Assembly: GCA_937775265.1 (NCBI GenBank)
Contig: CALKBV010000007.1
Span: 248,001 to 312,000, forward strand
Reading direction: 5' to 3'
DNA from: an uncultured Pseudomonadales bacterium
Lineage (GTDB): Bacteria; Pseudomonadota; Gammaproteobacteria; Pseudomonadales; Azotimanducaceae
DNA: 64,000 bases
The translations under genes were made by a program, and so were the position numbers. The notes below the pieces were generated by a model. That model saw only the letters and a list, made by a program, of their open reading frames with translations. It was not told the DNA's origin and searched no databases. The number at the start of each line of letters is the position of its first letter. Positions within the stretch are counted from its first letter, which is position 1. Below, piece after piece: positions 9,524-18,399 of this stretch.

Positions 9524-12190
9524 TCACAACGTCACCGGGTCTGGCTTGCCTGGATCAATACCGTAAAGCTCAATTGCCTTCGTCACCTGCGTAGCATCGA
9601 CAACATTTTCCTGAGCTAATGCCGATAACGCCGCCACTGTTATGTAATATCGATCCACCTCGAAAAACTTCCTCAGCCGTTCGCGGGTATCGCTCCGGCC
9701 AAACCCATCGGTACCCAGCACAGAATACAGTCCCGGTACAAACTTCCGAATCTGGTCCGCGTAAGCTTTCATATAATCCGTTGCAGCGATCACTGGGCCA
9801 CTTACTCCAGTCAGGCACTCTTCGACATAGCTAAGTCTGGGCTTTTCCTGAGGATGCAACATATTCCATCGATGTACGCTAAGCCCCTCGCGCCGAAGCT
9901 CGTTAAAGCTGGTGACACTCCAGATGTCTGCAGTCACACCAAAATCTTTTTGCAGTAATTCTGCGGCTGCAATCGATTCCCTCAAGATTGTCCCCGACCC
10001 GAGTAGCTGGACGACCTTCTTGGGACTTTTTACAGAGTTTTTCTGCAAGCAGTACATACCACGCAGAATTCCCTGTTCCACACCATCAGGGATTGCAGGT
10101 TGTTCATAGTTCTCATTCATAATCGTGATGTAGTAGTACCGAGGCAATTTCTCTACATACATTTCCTGCAGCCCCTGCCTGATAATCACTGCAAGTTCAT
10201 AAGCATAAGCAGGATCATAGGACACACAGTTTGGCACTGTCGATGCCAGGATATGGCTATGACCATCCTGGTGCTGCAAACCTTCGCCGTTCAATGTTGT
10301 TCGACCGGATGTACCACCCAGAAGGAAACCACGCGCCTGCAAGTCACCCGCGGCCCAGCAAAGGTCGCCGATTCGCTGAAAGCCGAACATGGAATAGAAA
10401 ACATAGAAAGGAATCAGCGGTGTTTCATTATTACTGTATGACGTCGCGGCAGCTAACCACGCTGCAAACGCACCACCCTCATTAATACCTTCCTCAAGCA
10501 CCTGGCCTTTTTTATCCTCACGGTAGTACATGATCTGATCCGTATCCGTAGGTTCATACAACTGGCCACCTGAGGAATAGATACCGAGCTGTCGGAACAT
10601 GCCCTCCATACCGAAGGTTCTAGCTTCATCAGGGACGATGGGCACGATCCGTTCGCCAATTTGCTTGTCCTTGATCAACGCGCTGAGGATCCGAACGAAC
10701 GCCATTGTCGTAGAAATTTGTCGATCGCCTGTACCCTTTAGCACTGACTCCAGCACCGACAACGGTGGGATCTGTAAAGCCTCAAAATCAGATTTCCTGC
10801 GTGGCAGTGAACCCCCAAGAGAAGATCTACGCTGCTTAAGGTAGCGCATCTCTGTACTGTCTTGCGGCGGGCGGTAATAGGGCACCTTCTCCAGCTCGGC
10901 ATCTGATATAGGAATATCGAACCGGTCCCTGAAATCCTTCAGCCCTTCAAGGTCCAGCTTCTTGACTGAGTGCGTATAGTTCTGCGCCTCACCCGCGGGC
11001 CCTAACCCATAGCCCTTAACCGTTTTTGCAAGAATGACGGTGGGTTGCCCGGTGTGAGTTGCAGCAGCTTCATAAGCAGCATAGACCTTGTAGGGGTCAT
11101 GACCTCCCCTGTTTAGACGGAAGATATCCTCATCCGTAAGATCCTCCACGATCTTCAAAAGCTCAGGATATTTTCCAAAAAAATGCTCGCGGGTGTAGGC
11201 TCCCGATCTGCTTTTATAGTTCTGGTACTCGCCATCAACCGCTTCATCCATTCGCTGTTGCAGCAATCCAAACTTATCCTTCTCGAAAAGTGGATCCCAC
11301 TGCCTGCCCCAAACCACCTTGATGACATTCCATCCTGCACCACGGAAAACACCTTCCAGCTCCTGGATAATCTTGCCATTGCCTCTGACAGGACCATCTA
11401 GTCGCTGCAGATTACAATTGACGACAAAAATCAGGTTATCCAGGTTCTCTCGCCCTGCCAGAGCAATCGCACCCTGAGACTCCGGCTCATCCATTTCACC
11501 ATCGCCAGCAAAGCACCAGACTTTTCGCGAACCACGACCAGCAAGGCCTCGATTGTCCAGATACTTCATGATGTGTGCTTGGTAGATTGCCTGCAGTGGA
11601 CCCAGCCCCATCGAAACAGTTGGGAACTGCCAGTAGTCCGGCATCAGCCAGGGGTGCGGATAGGAAGACAAGCCATCTCCGTCCACTTCCTGACGAAATT
11701 TGTCGAGCTGTTCTTCAGATAAATTCCCTTCAAGGAATGACCTGGCGTAGATGCCGGGCGCGGAGTGACCTTGAATATAGATCAGATCACCGATCTGCTC
11801 TTCAGTTGTCCCGCGGAAAAAATAGTTAAAACCAATGTCGTAAAGTGTCGCGCTCGACTGGAAGCTGGAAATATGGCCGCCAAGCGTTCCGTCCTTCAAG
11901 TTTGCACGCATCACCATCGCCATGGCGTTCCAGCGAATCAGGGAGCGAATGGAGCGCTCCATGAAAATATCACCGGGCATCCGGGCTTCTTTACTGATGG
12001 GGATGGTGTTCCGATATGGGGTATTAATCGCGTAAGGTAGCTGGGCTCCAGTTTCAGTGACCTTGGTCGACAGCCGCTGCAGAAGATACTGGGCGCGTTC
12101 GACGCCTTCAGTCTCAATGACCGAGTTAATCGCTTCGATCCACTCCTCACTCTCAACCGGATCAATGTCCGTCAGAGGATCTCGCACCAT
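9524..12190 (-). CDS. aceE: Pyruvate dehydrogenase E1, homodimeric type
   Basis: 888 residues, the standard length of the homodimeric AceE of Gammaproteobacteria. It decarboxylates pyruvate with thiamine diphosphate and loads acetyl onto the E2 lipoyl arm. The cofactor motif runs from GDGEMDEPES to about 40 residues later, ending VVNCNLQRLDGP. MVRDPLTDIDPVESEEW is a typical N-terminus. First gene of aceE-aceF; the 86 bp upstream of its start separate it from btuF and must hold its promoter, though I see no convincing PdhR site. Confidence 0.97.
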   Translation of the reverse strand: MVRDPLTDIDPVESEEWIEAINSVIETEGVERAQYLLQRLSTKVTETGAQLPYAINTPYRNTIPISKEARMPGDIFMERSIRSLIRWNAMAMVMRANLKDGTLGGHISSFQSSATLYDIGFNYFFRGTTEEQIGDLIYIQGHSAPGIYARSFLEGNLSEEQLDKFRQEVDGDGLSSYPHPWLMPDYWQFPTVSMGLGPLQAIYQAHIMKYLDNRGLAGRGSRKVWCFAGDGEMDEPESQGAIALAGRENLDNLIFVVNCNLQRLDGPVRGNGKIIQELEGVFRGAGWNVIKVVWGRQWDPLFEKDKFGLLQQRMDEAVDGEYQNYKSRSGAYTREHFFGKYPELLKIVEDLTDEDIFRLNRGGHDPYKVYAAYEAAATHTGQPTVILAKTVKGYGLGPAGEAQNYTHSVKKLDLEGLKDFRDRFDIPISDAELEKVPYYRPPQDSTEMRYLKQRRSSLGGSLPRRKSDFEALQIPPLSVLESVLKGTGDRQISTTMAFVRILSALIKDKQIGERIVPIVPDEARTFGMEGMFRQLGIYSSGGQLYEPTDTDQIMYYREDKKGQVLEEGINEGGAFAAWLAAATSYSNNETPLIPFYVFYSMFGFQRIGDLCWAAGDLQARGFLLGGTSGRTTLNGEGLQHQDGHSHILASTVPNCVSYDPAYAYELAVIIRQGLQEMYVEKLPRYYYITIMNENYEQPAIPDGVEQGILRGMYCLQKNSVKSPKKVVQLLGSGTILRESIAAAELLQKDFGVTADIWSVTSFNELRREGLSVHRWNMLHPQEKPRLSYVEECLTGVSGPVIAATDYMKAYADQIRKFVPGLYSVLGTDGFGRSDTRERLRKFFEVDRYYITVAALSALAQENVVDATQVTKAIELYGIDPGKPDPVTL

Positions 12191-12276
12191 CTCAATCTCC
12201 AGTTGGTAACTGTTAACAGCTCAGGTCAATCTTAACGAAAATGGCAGTGAGGAGTTAACGAATAACCTTGGATTCT

Positions 12277-13119
12277 TTATTGACCAAGGGTCTCGCAGAG
12301 CATTTCTATACCTTCAAGCATCCTTAGACTGGGACGCGTAATGAGTGACGCATCTATTGTCCTGACTCGGCCACTCCAGCCAAGATCATTCCAGCGGTCA
12401 TCCCAGGCGCTTTTGTATCCAGAATAGGGACTGGATACAACCAGGACATCCGGGTTACGTTCCACTACGCTCTCATAGGAAACCATTGGAACGAAAAACT
12501 CGACATCGGAAAAGATGTTCTCAGCACCACAGACCTCAATCGCCTGACCAATGAGGTGTTGACTGTTGACTGTGTAGAGCTGAGCATCCGATATCTGAAA
12601 AAACACTTTCGGTGAGCCCGCTCCACTGCTCGATTGTCTGAGCCTTTCAAGGTCAACCCGAAAGCTTTCCGCCAGTTCAAGTCCGCGATCGGGTTTCCCG
12701 ACCAAAATACCTAGCTGTTGAACTGCCACCGCGATGCCTACAAGGCTGCTGGCTTCATTCACGAAAACCGGATAGCCGAGCGCTCTTAATTGCTCAAATG
12801 TCCTGTGGTTACCACCGGTCATCCACGCCACAATGAGGTCCGGGGATTGCTCTATCACGGCCTCTACACTGACCGAAAACGCATTACCCAATCTCGGAAT
12901 ATTTAAGGCAGCCTCTGGATAATCAGAGAAATCTACTGTCGCCTCGATTCGATCGCCTACGCCCAGGCTAAAAAGAAGTTCAGTGAGATGCGGGGACAAG
13001 CTAACAATTTTCCTGGCTGGTTCAGCTAACACTAGGGTTGTCCCGGAATCATCGACTACCGTGATATCTGCAAAAACTGTCACAGACCAGCAGAGAAATA
13101 ACAGCAAAGTGTGTTTCAC
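12277..13119 (-). CDS. btuF: Periplasmic cobalamin-binding protein, BtuF-like
   Basis: 280 residues with a signal peptide (1-17, cleaved before DITVVDD). The body is a class III solute-binding protein: KIVSLSPHLTELLFSLGVGDRIEATVDFSDYP is close to BtuF of the B12 ABC importer BtuCD-F. btuC, btuD and btuB are not nearby. Its start overlaps the end of ampD by 4 bp (ATGA-type), so translation is probably coupled. A haem or siderophore role is possible for this fold, but the sequence reads as BtuF. Confidence 0.85.
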   Translation of the reverse strand: MKHTLLLFLCWSVTVFADITVVDDSGTTLVLAEPARKIVSLSPHLTELLFSLGVGDRIEATVDFSDYPEAALNIPRLGNAFSVSVEAVIEQSPDLIVAWMTGGNHRTFEQLRALGYPVFVNEASSLVGIAVAVQQLGILVGKPDRGLELAESFRVDLERLRQSSSGAGSPKVFFQISDAQLYTVNSQHLIGQAIEVCGAENIFSDVEFFVPMVSYESVVERNPDVLVVSSPYSGYKSAWDDRWNDLGWSGRVRTIDASLITRPSLRMLEGIEMLCETLGQ

Positions 13120-13664
13120 AATTTTTGGGCCAGCTTACGTCTCAATGTTGCCCAACTAAACGCCGGGCCAGGGTCAGTCTTTCGACCCGGCGCAATAATA
13201 CTGTGGCTCGTGATATCCATGATTCCGTAACTCACCATCAGGCTGGCACAGACATCAGACAAGACTTCGTATTGAGCTTCCTCGTAAGCGATTGTGTCAG
13301 TTCCTTCCAGCTCGATGCCGATGGAATAGTCATTACAGTGTTCACGACCACCAAAGCTGGACGCACCTGCGTGCCAGGCGCGTCGATTAAACGGCACAAA
13401 CTGGATGAGTTCGCCCGTTCGACGAATAAAAAGGTGACTACTGACTTTTACACTCTCAAGCTCCGCCAGTTCAGGGCCGGATGCATCCAGACAATTGGTG
13501 AACAGTTCGCATACCTCCTGCCCACCGAATTCTCCTGCTGGCAGGCTGATACCATGCACGACGATCAGGCTTATCTCACCATAGGGGCGTTCATCCTGGT
13601 TGGGGCTATGTACCTGCATCGCCACATCTATGAGATGCTCCACCACTGACATCTTAAATCTCAC
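13116..13664 (-). CDS. ampD: 1,6-anhydro-N-acetylmuramyl-L-alanine amidase AmpD
   Basis: 182 residues, no signal peptide, so cytosolic AmpD. It cleaves the stem peptide from anhydroMurNAc-peptides brought in by AmpG. Zinc ligands are visible as His37 (VVHGIS), His154 (TSHSIIAPGRKTDPGP) and Asp164, with Glu120 and Lys162 completing the site. The start could be Met5. Upstream and divergent is a retropepsin-like protease gene followed by nadC, the usual ampD-nadC neighbourhood of Pseudomonas relatives. Confidence 0.95.
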   Translation of the reverse strand: MRFKMSVVEHLIDVAMQVHSPNQDERPYGEISLIVVHGISLPAGEFGGQEVCELFTNCLDASGPELAELESVKVSSHLFIRRTGELIQFVPFNRRAWHAGASSFGGREHCNDYSIGIELEGTDTIAYEEAQYEVLSDVCASLMVSYGIMDITSHSIIAPGRKTDPGPAFSWATLRRKLAQKL

Positions 13665-13731
13665 TCACCTATTCGACGGGATCATATCATCCCGATAGAA
13701 TACGACCTCTTTTAACCGGCAACTGTCGCTC

Positions 13732-14253
13732 ATGAACGTGACAAAGACAGGACAAGGCATGATGACTGTCGGAGTTGTACTCGGCATGGTGTTCCTGACC
13801 TTTTTTTTTGGCGGAGTTGAAGAAAACAGAAGAAATCCCAATTCCGACCCTACCTCACTCATCCGTCCAGAAAGCATTGAGGTTCCCCTAAAGCGGAATC
13901 GGCAGGGGCATTATCTGCTTGTAGGCCAAATTAATGGTGAAGATGTCGAATTTCTATTAGATACCGGCGCAACAGATGTTGTTGTTCCGGCAAGTACCGC
14001 ACGCAGGCTAGGTCTGCCCTATGGGATGCCAGGAAGAGCGATGACGGCGAACGGACCAGTGACGATTTACCACACCCGTATCGACGAACTTCAACTGGGA
14101 AAGATCAGACTGACCAACATCGATGCCAGTATTAATCCCAACATGGAAGGCGCAATTCTCCTGGGGATGACCGCCCTTGGCCAAATCGAATTCAGCCAGC
14201 GGGCTGATACACTTACTTTGAAACAAACGGCGCTGAAACAAAAACCCGGCTGA
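13732..14253 (+). CDS. Membrane-anchored retropepsin-like aspartic protease (TIGR02281 type)
   Basis: 173 residues. An N-terminal membrane anchor (about 11-27) is followed by a short linker and one aspartic protease domain with the motif LLDTGATDVVVP, catalytic Asp77. Single-domain clan AA proteases act as dimers; substrates of this bacterial family are poorly known. A glycine-rich flap region is around residue 100. It ends 4 bp before nadC and is likely co-transcribed with it. Confidence 0.88.
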   Translation: MNVTKTGQGMMTVGVVLGMVFLTFFFGGVEENRRNPNSDPTSLIRPESIEVPLKRNRQGHYLLVGQINGEDVEFLLDTGATDVVVPASTARRLGLPYGMPGRAMTANGPVTIYHTRIDELQLGKIRLTNIDASINPNMEGAILLGMTALGQIEFSQRADTLTLKQTALKQKPG

Positions 14254-14257
14254 ACTT

Positions 14258-15091
14258 ATGGACTACTTTCACGAACTGACACAAACGGTAAACAGAGCTC
14301 TCGACGAAGACATCCGAACGGGCGACGTTACGGCTTCCCTTATTGATCCAGAAAAAAAGGCTCATGCAAAAATCATCACCCGACAGCCCGCAGTGGTCTG
14401 CGGCCGCCCGTGGGTGGATGAAGTCCTGAGACAGGTGGACGCTAGAATCAGCCCGCAATGGCATATCAAAGACGGCGACCAGGTCCAAACAGGCGCTCTA
14501 CTGCTGGAGCTAACCGGCAAGGCGAGAAGTTTGCTTACAGCAGAGCGCACTGCGTTGAACTTTCTTCAGCTGCTCTCTGGTACTGCCACCCGAACAAACA
14601 CCTATGTTCAAATGATTGAGGGGACCGGGGCTACCCTGCTAGACACGCGCAAGACGATTCCTGGACTTAGGCTAGCCCAGAAGTATGCCGTTAAAACCGG
14701 CGGCGCTGAGAATCACCGAATTGGTTTATTTGATGCCTTTCTGATTAAGGAAAATCACATAGAAGCAGCTGGCTCGATCACTGCTGCGATTAAAACAGCA
14801 AGACAACTTCAGGGCGACCTTCGTGTTGAAGTGGAAGTTGAGAGTCTGGAACAACTGAGTGAGGCGATCATGGCGACCCCGGACTGGATCATGCTTGATA
14901 ACTTTACGCTGGGGGATATGCGCAAGGCAGTTGATATAGCATCAAATACTGGCATCAAACTGGAGGCCTCCGGGGGTATTGAAACCTCTGCCGAACTGAA
15001 GAAAATAGCGTCCACCGGCGTCAACTACATTTCAATCGGCGCGCTCACAAAACACAATGAGGCGATCGATCTATCAATGCGATTACAGTGA
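14258..15091 (+). CDS. nadC: Nicotinate-nucleotide pyrophosphorylase (quinolinate phosphoribosyltransferase)
   Basis: 277 residues. Converts quinolinate and PRPP into nicotinate mononucleotide in de novo NAD synthesis. Family motifs: EDIRTGDVTA near residue 17, LLTAERTALNFLQLLSGTAT near 89, LDTRKTIPGLR near 125, and the C-terminal EASGGI near 232. Starts 4 bp after the protease gene. Confidence 0.97.
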   Translation: MDYFHELTQTVNRALDEDIRTGDVTASLIDPEKKAHAKIITRQPAVVCGRPWVDEVLRQVDARISPQWHIKDGDQVQTGALLLELTGKARSLLTAERTALNFLQLLSGTATRTNTYVQMIEGTGATLLDTRKTIPGLRLAQKYAVKTGGAENHRIGLFDAFLIKENHIEAAGSITAAIKTARQLQGDLRVEVEVESLEQLSEAIMATPDWIMLDNFTLGDMRKAVDIASNTGIKLEASGGIETSAELKKIASTGVNYISIGALTKHNEAIDLSMRLQ

Positions 15092-15412
15092 AGTGATAGG
15101 ACCAGATACCAGGATTTTTTCTACCACCTTTTAGTTTTCCTGGCTATTAGCGCCCCCTTGGCTTATCTGGCCCTAGTTGAATGGTATCCCTGGGCAGGAT
15201 CTGCCGATTTCCTGAAAGAACGTACCTACTTGGACAACCAGCATGGATCTATGAGCCTACCCATTGCCATACATAGAGCCAAAAAAAAATCATCGACGTC
15301 ATTATTATGGAGCACCAATCTGGCAAACCGGCTAAACATTGACGGACTGGTCCCTAACAGCGACTACCGGCATGTCACACTGTTTCATACATTCAATATC
15401 CACCTACATTAA
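15092..15412 (+). pseudogene. Remnant of an unrecognised membrane-associated protein
   Basis: The frame is open from 15092 with no ATG start. It holds one hydrophobic segment (HLLVFLAISAPLAYLALV) followed by about 65 polar residues; a TTG at 15158 is the first usable start. No family was recognised. Its place just before a broken gtrA and a broken epimerase suggests the 3' part of a gene from a lost surface-polysaccharide cluster. It may be non-coding altogether. Confidence 0.35.
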
Positions 15413-15414
15413 TC

Positions 15415-15851
15415 ATGCCTGAGCCAGATAAAGTCCTTTTTTCGTGGTTTAACGTGCCTCAACCCATAAAATTTTTAGTAGTCGGGGCAGTCAACACAGT
15501 ATTTGGCTATTCCTGCTATGCAGGCCTTCTTTTCATCGGCTTACATTATTCGCTGGCAGCGTTGTTTGGAACACTGCTGGGAATTGTCTTCAATTACCTA
15601 AGCACAAGCAGTACGTTTACAACGCCAGCTCCGCCAGCATCACAAGGGCAATAAGATTTGTGCTGGTTTATTGCTTACATTACTTTGTAAACATATCGTG
15701 TCTCTGGCTGCTGGAGCAAAGCGGGTTTAACCCATACCTATCAGGGCTCATACTCATCATCCCAATGGCGATAGTTTCATATCTCATGTTGAATCACCTG
15801 GTTTACACAGAACAACTAACTGGCCAGAGCATCAATGAACGAGAAACATGA
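15415..15851 (+). pseudogene. GtrA-like membrane protein, frameshifted
   Basis: Two overlapping reading frames together make one GtrA family protein (four membrane segments, thought to move lipid-linked sugars across the inner membrane). The first part (15415-15654) has FLVVGAVNTVFGY and two segments. The second (about 15612-15851) carries YVYNASSASITRAIRF and then two more segments. The join requires a one-base shift near 15612. With neighbouring broken genes this looks like decay, though a sequencing error cannot be ruled out. Confidence 0.75.
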
Positions 15852-15900
15852 TCACGGCACCTCGACTCTAAGGTACGAAACCTCAGGTTAACACCCAACT

Positions 15901-16319
15901 AATGCCAAACAATTTTCCCTATAAGCTGCCTCGTACCGATCTCGAACTGGTGGTGACTAAATGCCGCGCCGGACTTTGCCATAGGGAATTTTATTGATGA
16001 TGGTTTACACCACGACAAGATTACCGTTAAGGGTAATGGCACCGCAATTCGCAGCTACATGTATTCCGCCGACCTTGTTATCTGGCTAATCAAGATCCTT
16101 TCCCATGGTACGCCCTCATCCTGCTATAACGTGGGTTCCCCAGAACCCGTATCAATCGCCGAACTAGCGGGATTAGTGGGTAGGATCTGCGAGAAAGGGG
16201 TCGAACTCATGCAGCCACCCAAGCCAAACCTGGTGCCCGAAAGATATCTACCCTTGGTTTCAGAAGCAGCCAAAGAGCTGGACCTCAATATATTTCACTC
16301 ACTTGAAGACTCGGTATGA
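15901..16319 (+). pseudogene. NAD-dependent sugar epimerase/dehydratase, internally deleted
   Basis: An ATG at 15901 begins a segment (KLPRTDLELVVTK) resembling the extreme N-terminus of NDP-sugar epimerases. From about 15957, in another frame, the C-terminal part follows: FAIGNFIDDGLHHDKITVKG, then RSYMYSADLVIWL and YNVGSPEPVSIAELA. The Rossmann fold and catalytic YxxxK are missing, so roughly 200 residues have been lost. The downstream stop overlaps an ATG (16316) that opens a 23-codon frame, probably the stub of the next gene. Confidence 0.7.
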
Positions 16320-16545
16320 AAGACAGTGCTTTGGCACCGACAATTTACCTAGGCATCAAGGTCTGGGTCCCCAGCCCAGTAAGGTAGTAATCTAATCGGT
16401 CACTCGACTTCGATAACATTAACCGCCTTTAGCTTACGGCCAATGTTTCGAGGTATGTGGGTTAATAGACATATTACTGCGCCCCTACTTGCTCGAACTT
16501 CAGCACTAAATTCACCGAACCAAATGACATTCAGGAGAGCTGCGC
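16320..16545. other. Intergenic, no gene seen
   Basis: 226 bases between the epimerase remnant and the tetR stop. Apart from the short frame opening at 16316 (23 codons, unrecognised) I see no coding, repeat or terminator structure. Confidence 0.5.
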
Positions 16546-17139
16546 TTAAGGGCTGCTCTTTACTGACTGCCAGGCGGCCTCCGCTAAAATAGAAGCCACA
16601 GCGCCCGGCGAACGATTATTCCTACCGGATATCCAAAGGCGGGAGTATTCCAAAGTAGAACCGCAAATCAACGGTACATACATACTAGTGGGCAATTCGA
16701 GCAGTGCACCTGATCTCACGTGAGGCACAAACCAGTCATAAATTGACTGGCCAAATTCACGATCCATCTTCCGAAGCTCCAATTTGGCATTGTCCGAAAG
16801 CGTAACTTCCCGTGACAGCAGGAACCCTGCGAGCTCCGGTTGATCAGTCACCCATTCACAACAAAAGGTAACAATTGCTTTGATGCCGTTACTGGCGGTC
16901 CTTCTGGGTAAAAGAGCCTCGAGCAGACGAGAATTAAATTGATTAACGCCGTCTATGAAAAGCGCTTCGGCGATTCCTTCCTTGTTGCCAAAGTGGTGGT
17001 AAAGGCTGCCAACGGAACACCCAGAATCGTTGAGGATATTGCTGACATTAGTTCGCTCAATACCCACTTCCGAAAAATGGCCCAGAGCCACCTCCATCAC
17101 GCGAGATTTCAGTTCACTGGTCTGGTTTTTTCGTGACAT
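16546..17139 (-). CDS. TetR family transcriptional regulator
   Basis: 197 residues. The N-terminal helix-turn-helix (about 10-55) contains NVSNILNDSGCSVGSLYHHFGNKE, a standard TetR recognition region; the rest is the ligand-binding domain. It is divergent from an acyl-CoA dehydrogenase pair, so it probably represses them and responds to an acyl-CoA or its precursor. A candidate operator is at 17147-17161. Confidence 0.93.
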   Translation of the reverse strand: MSRKNQTSELKSRVMEVALGHFSEVGIERTNVSNILNDSGCSVGSLYHHFGNKEGIAEALFIDGVNQFNSRLLEALLPRRTASNGIKAIVTFCCEWVTDQPELAGFLLSREVTLSDNAKLELRKMDREFGQSIYDWFVPHVRSGALLELPTSMYVPLICGSTLEYSRLWISGRNNRSPGAVASILAEAAWQSVKSSP

Positions 17140-17146
17140 TGCTTAT

Positions 17147-17176
17147 TAGAACATTATTCTAGTATTTATTTCTAGT
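17147..17176. promoter_or_regulatory. Candidate operator between tetR and acyl-CoA dehydrogenase genes
   Basis: TAGAA (17147-17151) and TTCTA (17157-17161) form an inverted repeat around CATTA. TTCTAGT occurs at 17157-17163 and again at 17170-17176, a direct repeat 13 bp apart. This is the only symmetric sequence in the 79-bp divergent gap; assignment to the adjacent TetR is inferred. Confidence 0.4.
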
Positions 17177-17218
17177 TTTGATATATTGCACACTCCAGAT
17201 ACCTATTGGAACCAATTG

Positions 17219-18388
17219 ATGGATATTGAGCTGAGTAACGATGACCTCTCTTTCGAAGCAGAGGTAAGAGAATTCCTTGCCGGGAATGCCTATAAAGACG
17301 GTGAGGATCCAAATAAATGGCGAATGGACTGGTTTGAAAAAGCCAGGGAAAAAGGCGGTTGGGACGTACCCAAGTGGCCTGCCAAATTTGGTGGTCCTGG
17401 CTGGACGCCGAACCAGCATTATATATGGCAGAAAGAAACAGCCAGGTCGAGCACCCCTTGGGACATGCCCTTCGGGCTCAGCATGCTAGGCCCTGTACTG
17501 ATGGCCCATGGATCCGAAGAACAGCAAGATCGATTTTTGCCTGACATCCGCGCACGGAAGGTTAACTGGTGCCAGGGATACTCCGAGCCAGGTGCCGGCT
17601 CAGATCTGGCAAGTCTCAAGACAAAAGCAGTGCTGTCTGAAGACGGCAGCCACTATGTTGTTAATGGCACCAAGATCTGGACCACCATGGCACATATTGC
17701 AGACTGGATCTTCTGTCTGACCCGCACCAGCGACGCCGGTATCAAACAGGAAGGGATCACTTTCCTGCTGTTTCCGATGAAGCAGGAGGGTATTGAGGTT
17801 AAGCCCATCATTACACTGGGTGGTTCACATAGCGTTAATACTGTGTTCTTTACTGACATCAAGGTACCGGTAGCAAATCGTGTCGGTGCAGAAGGTAAAG
17901 GCTGGACCTACGCCAAGGGTTTACTTGAGCATGAGCGAACAGGTATCGCAGGTATTTCAAACTCCATCGTTGCCCTGGAAGGTTTGAAAGACAAAGCCAG
18001 CAGTGTGAAGCGTGGCAACGGCAGCCTAATGGATGTATCCAGCTTCAAAGCTAAGGTCGCCGCTCTCGAAATTGATTTAATGGCGGTTGAGTACACAGAG
18101 CTCAGGAGCCTAGCAACAGCAAGCGCTGGCACGGCGCCGGGACCGGAGTCTTCAATCCTGAAGCTCAAGGGAACAGACATTCAGCAGCGGATACAAAAGC
18201 TGACCATGGAAGCTGGTGGACAATTCTCAGCGGCTTGGGGTGGCACTAATGCCGGTCCGGATTTCGCCAGAGCTGGTATGGGCGGTTATATGGGCAGCCG
18301 TGTTTACACTATTTACGGTGGTGCCAGCGAAGTCCAAAAAGACATTGTTACCAAGAAAGTGCTTGGCATTAAGTCGTCGAAGAAATAG
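17219..18388 (+). CDS. Acyl-CoA dehydrogenase family protein (first of pair)
   Basis: 389 residues from the ATG at 17219; the frame is open to a TTG at 17186, but ATG gives the better family fit (MDIELSNDDLSFEAEVREFL). FAD enzymes of this family make the alpha,beta double bond in acyl-CoAs. Seen: QGYSEPGAGSDLASLKT near 120, the FAD-binding WTTMAHIADW, and a C-terminal GGASEVQKDIVTKKVLG. Followed 11 bp later by a second, shorter dehydrogenase, the arrangement of two-subunit dehydrogenases used on bulky substrates such as sterol side chains. The actual substrate is unknown. Confidence 0.9.
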   Translation: MDIELSNDDLSFEAEVREFLAGNAYKDGEDPNKWRMDWFEKAREKGGWDVPKWPAKFGGPGWTPNQHYIWQKETARSSTPWDMPFGLSMLGPVLMAHGSEEQQDRFLPDIRARKVNWCQGYSEPGAGSDLASLKTKAVLSEDGSHYVVNGTKIWTTMAHIADWIFCLTRTSDAGIKQEGITFLLFPMKQEGIEVKPIITLGGSHSVNTVFFTDIKVPVANRVGAEGKGWTYAKGLLEHERTGIAGISNSIVALEGLKDKASSVKRGNGSLMDVSSFKAKVAALEIDLMAVEYTELRSLATASAGTAPGPESSILKLKGTDIQQRIQKLTMEAGGQFSAAWGGTNAGPDFARAGMGGYMGSRVYTIYGGASEVQKDIVTKKVLGIKSSKK

Positions 18389-18399
18389 GAAACTTTGAA

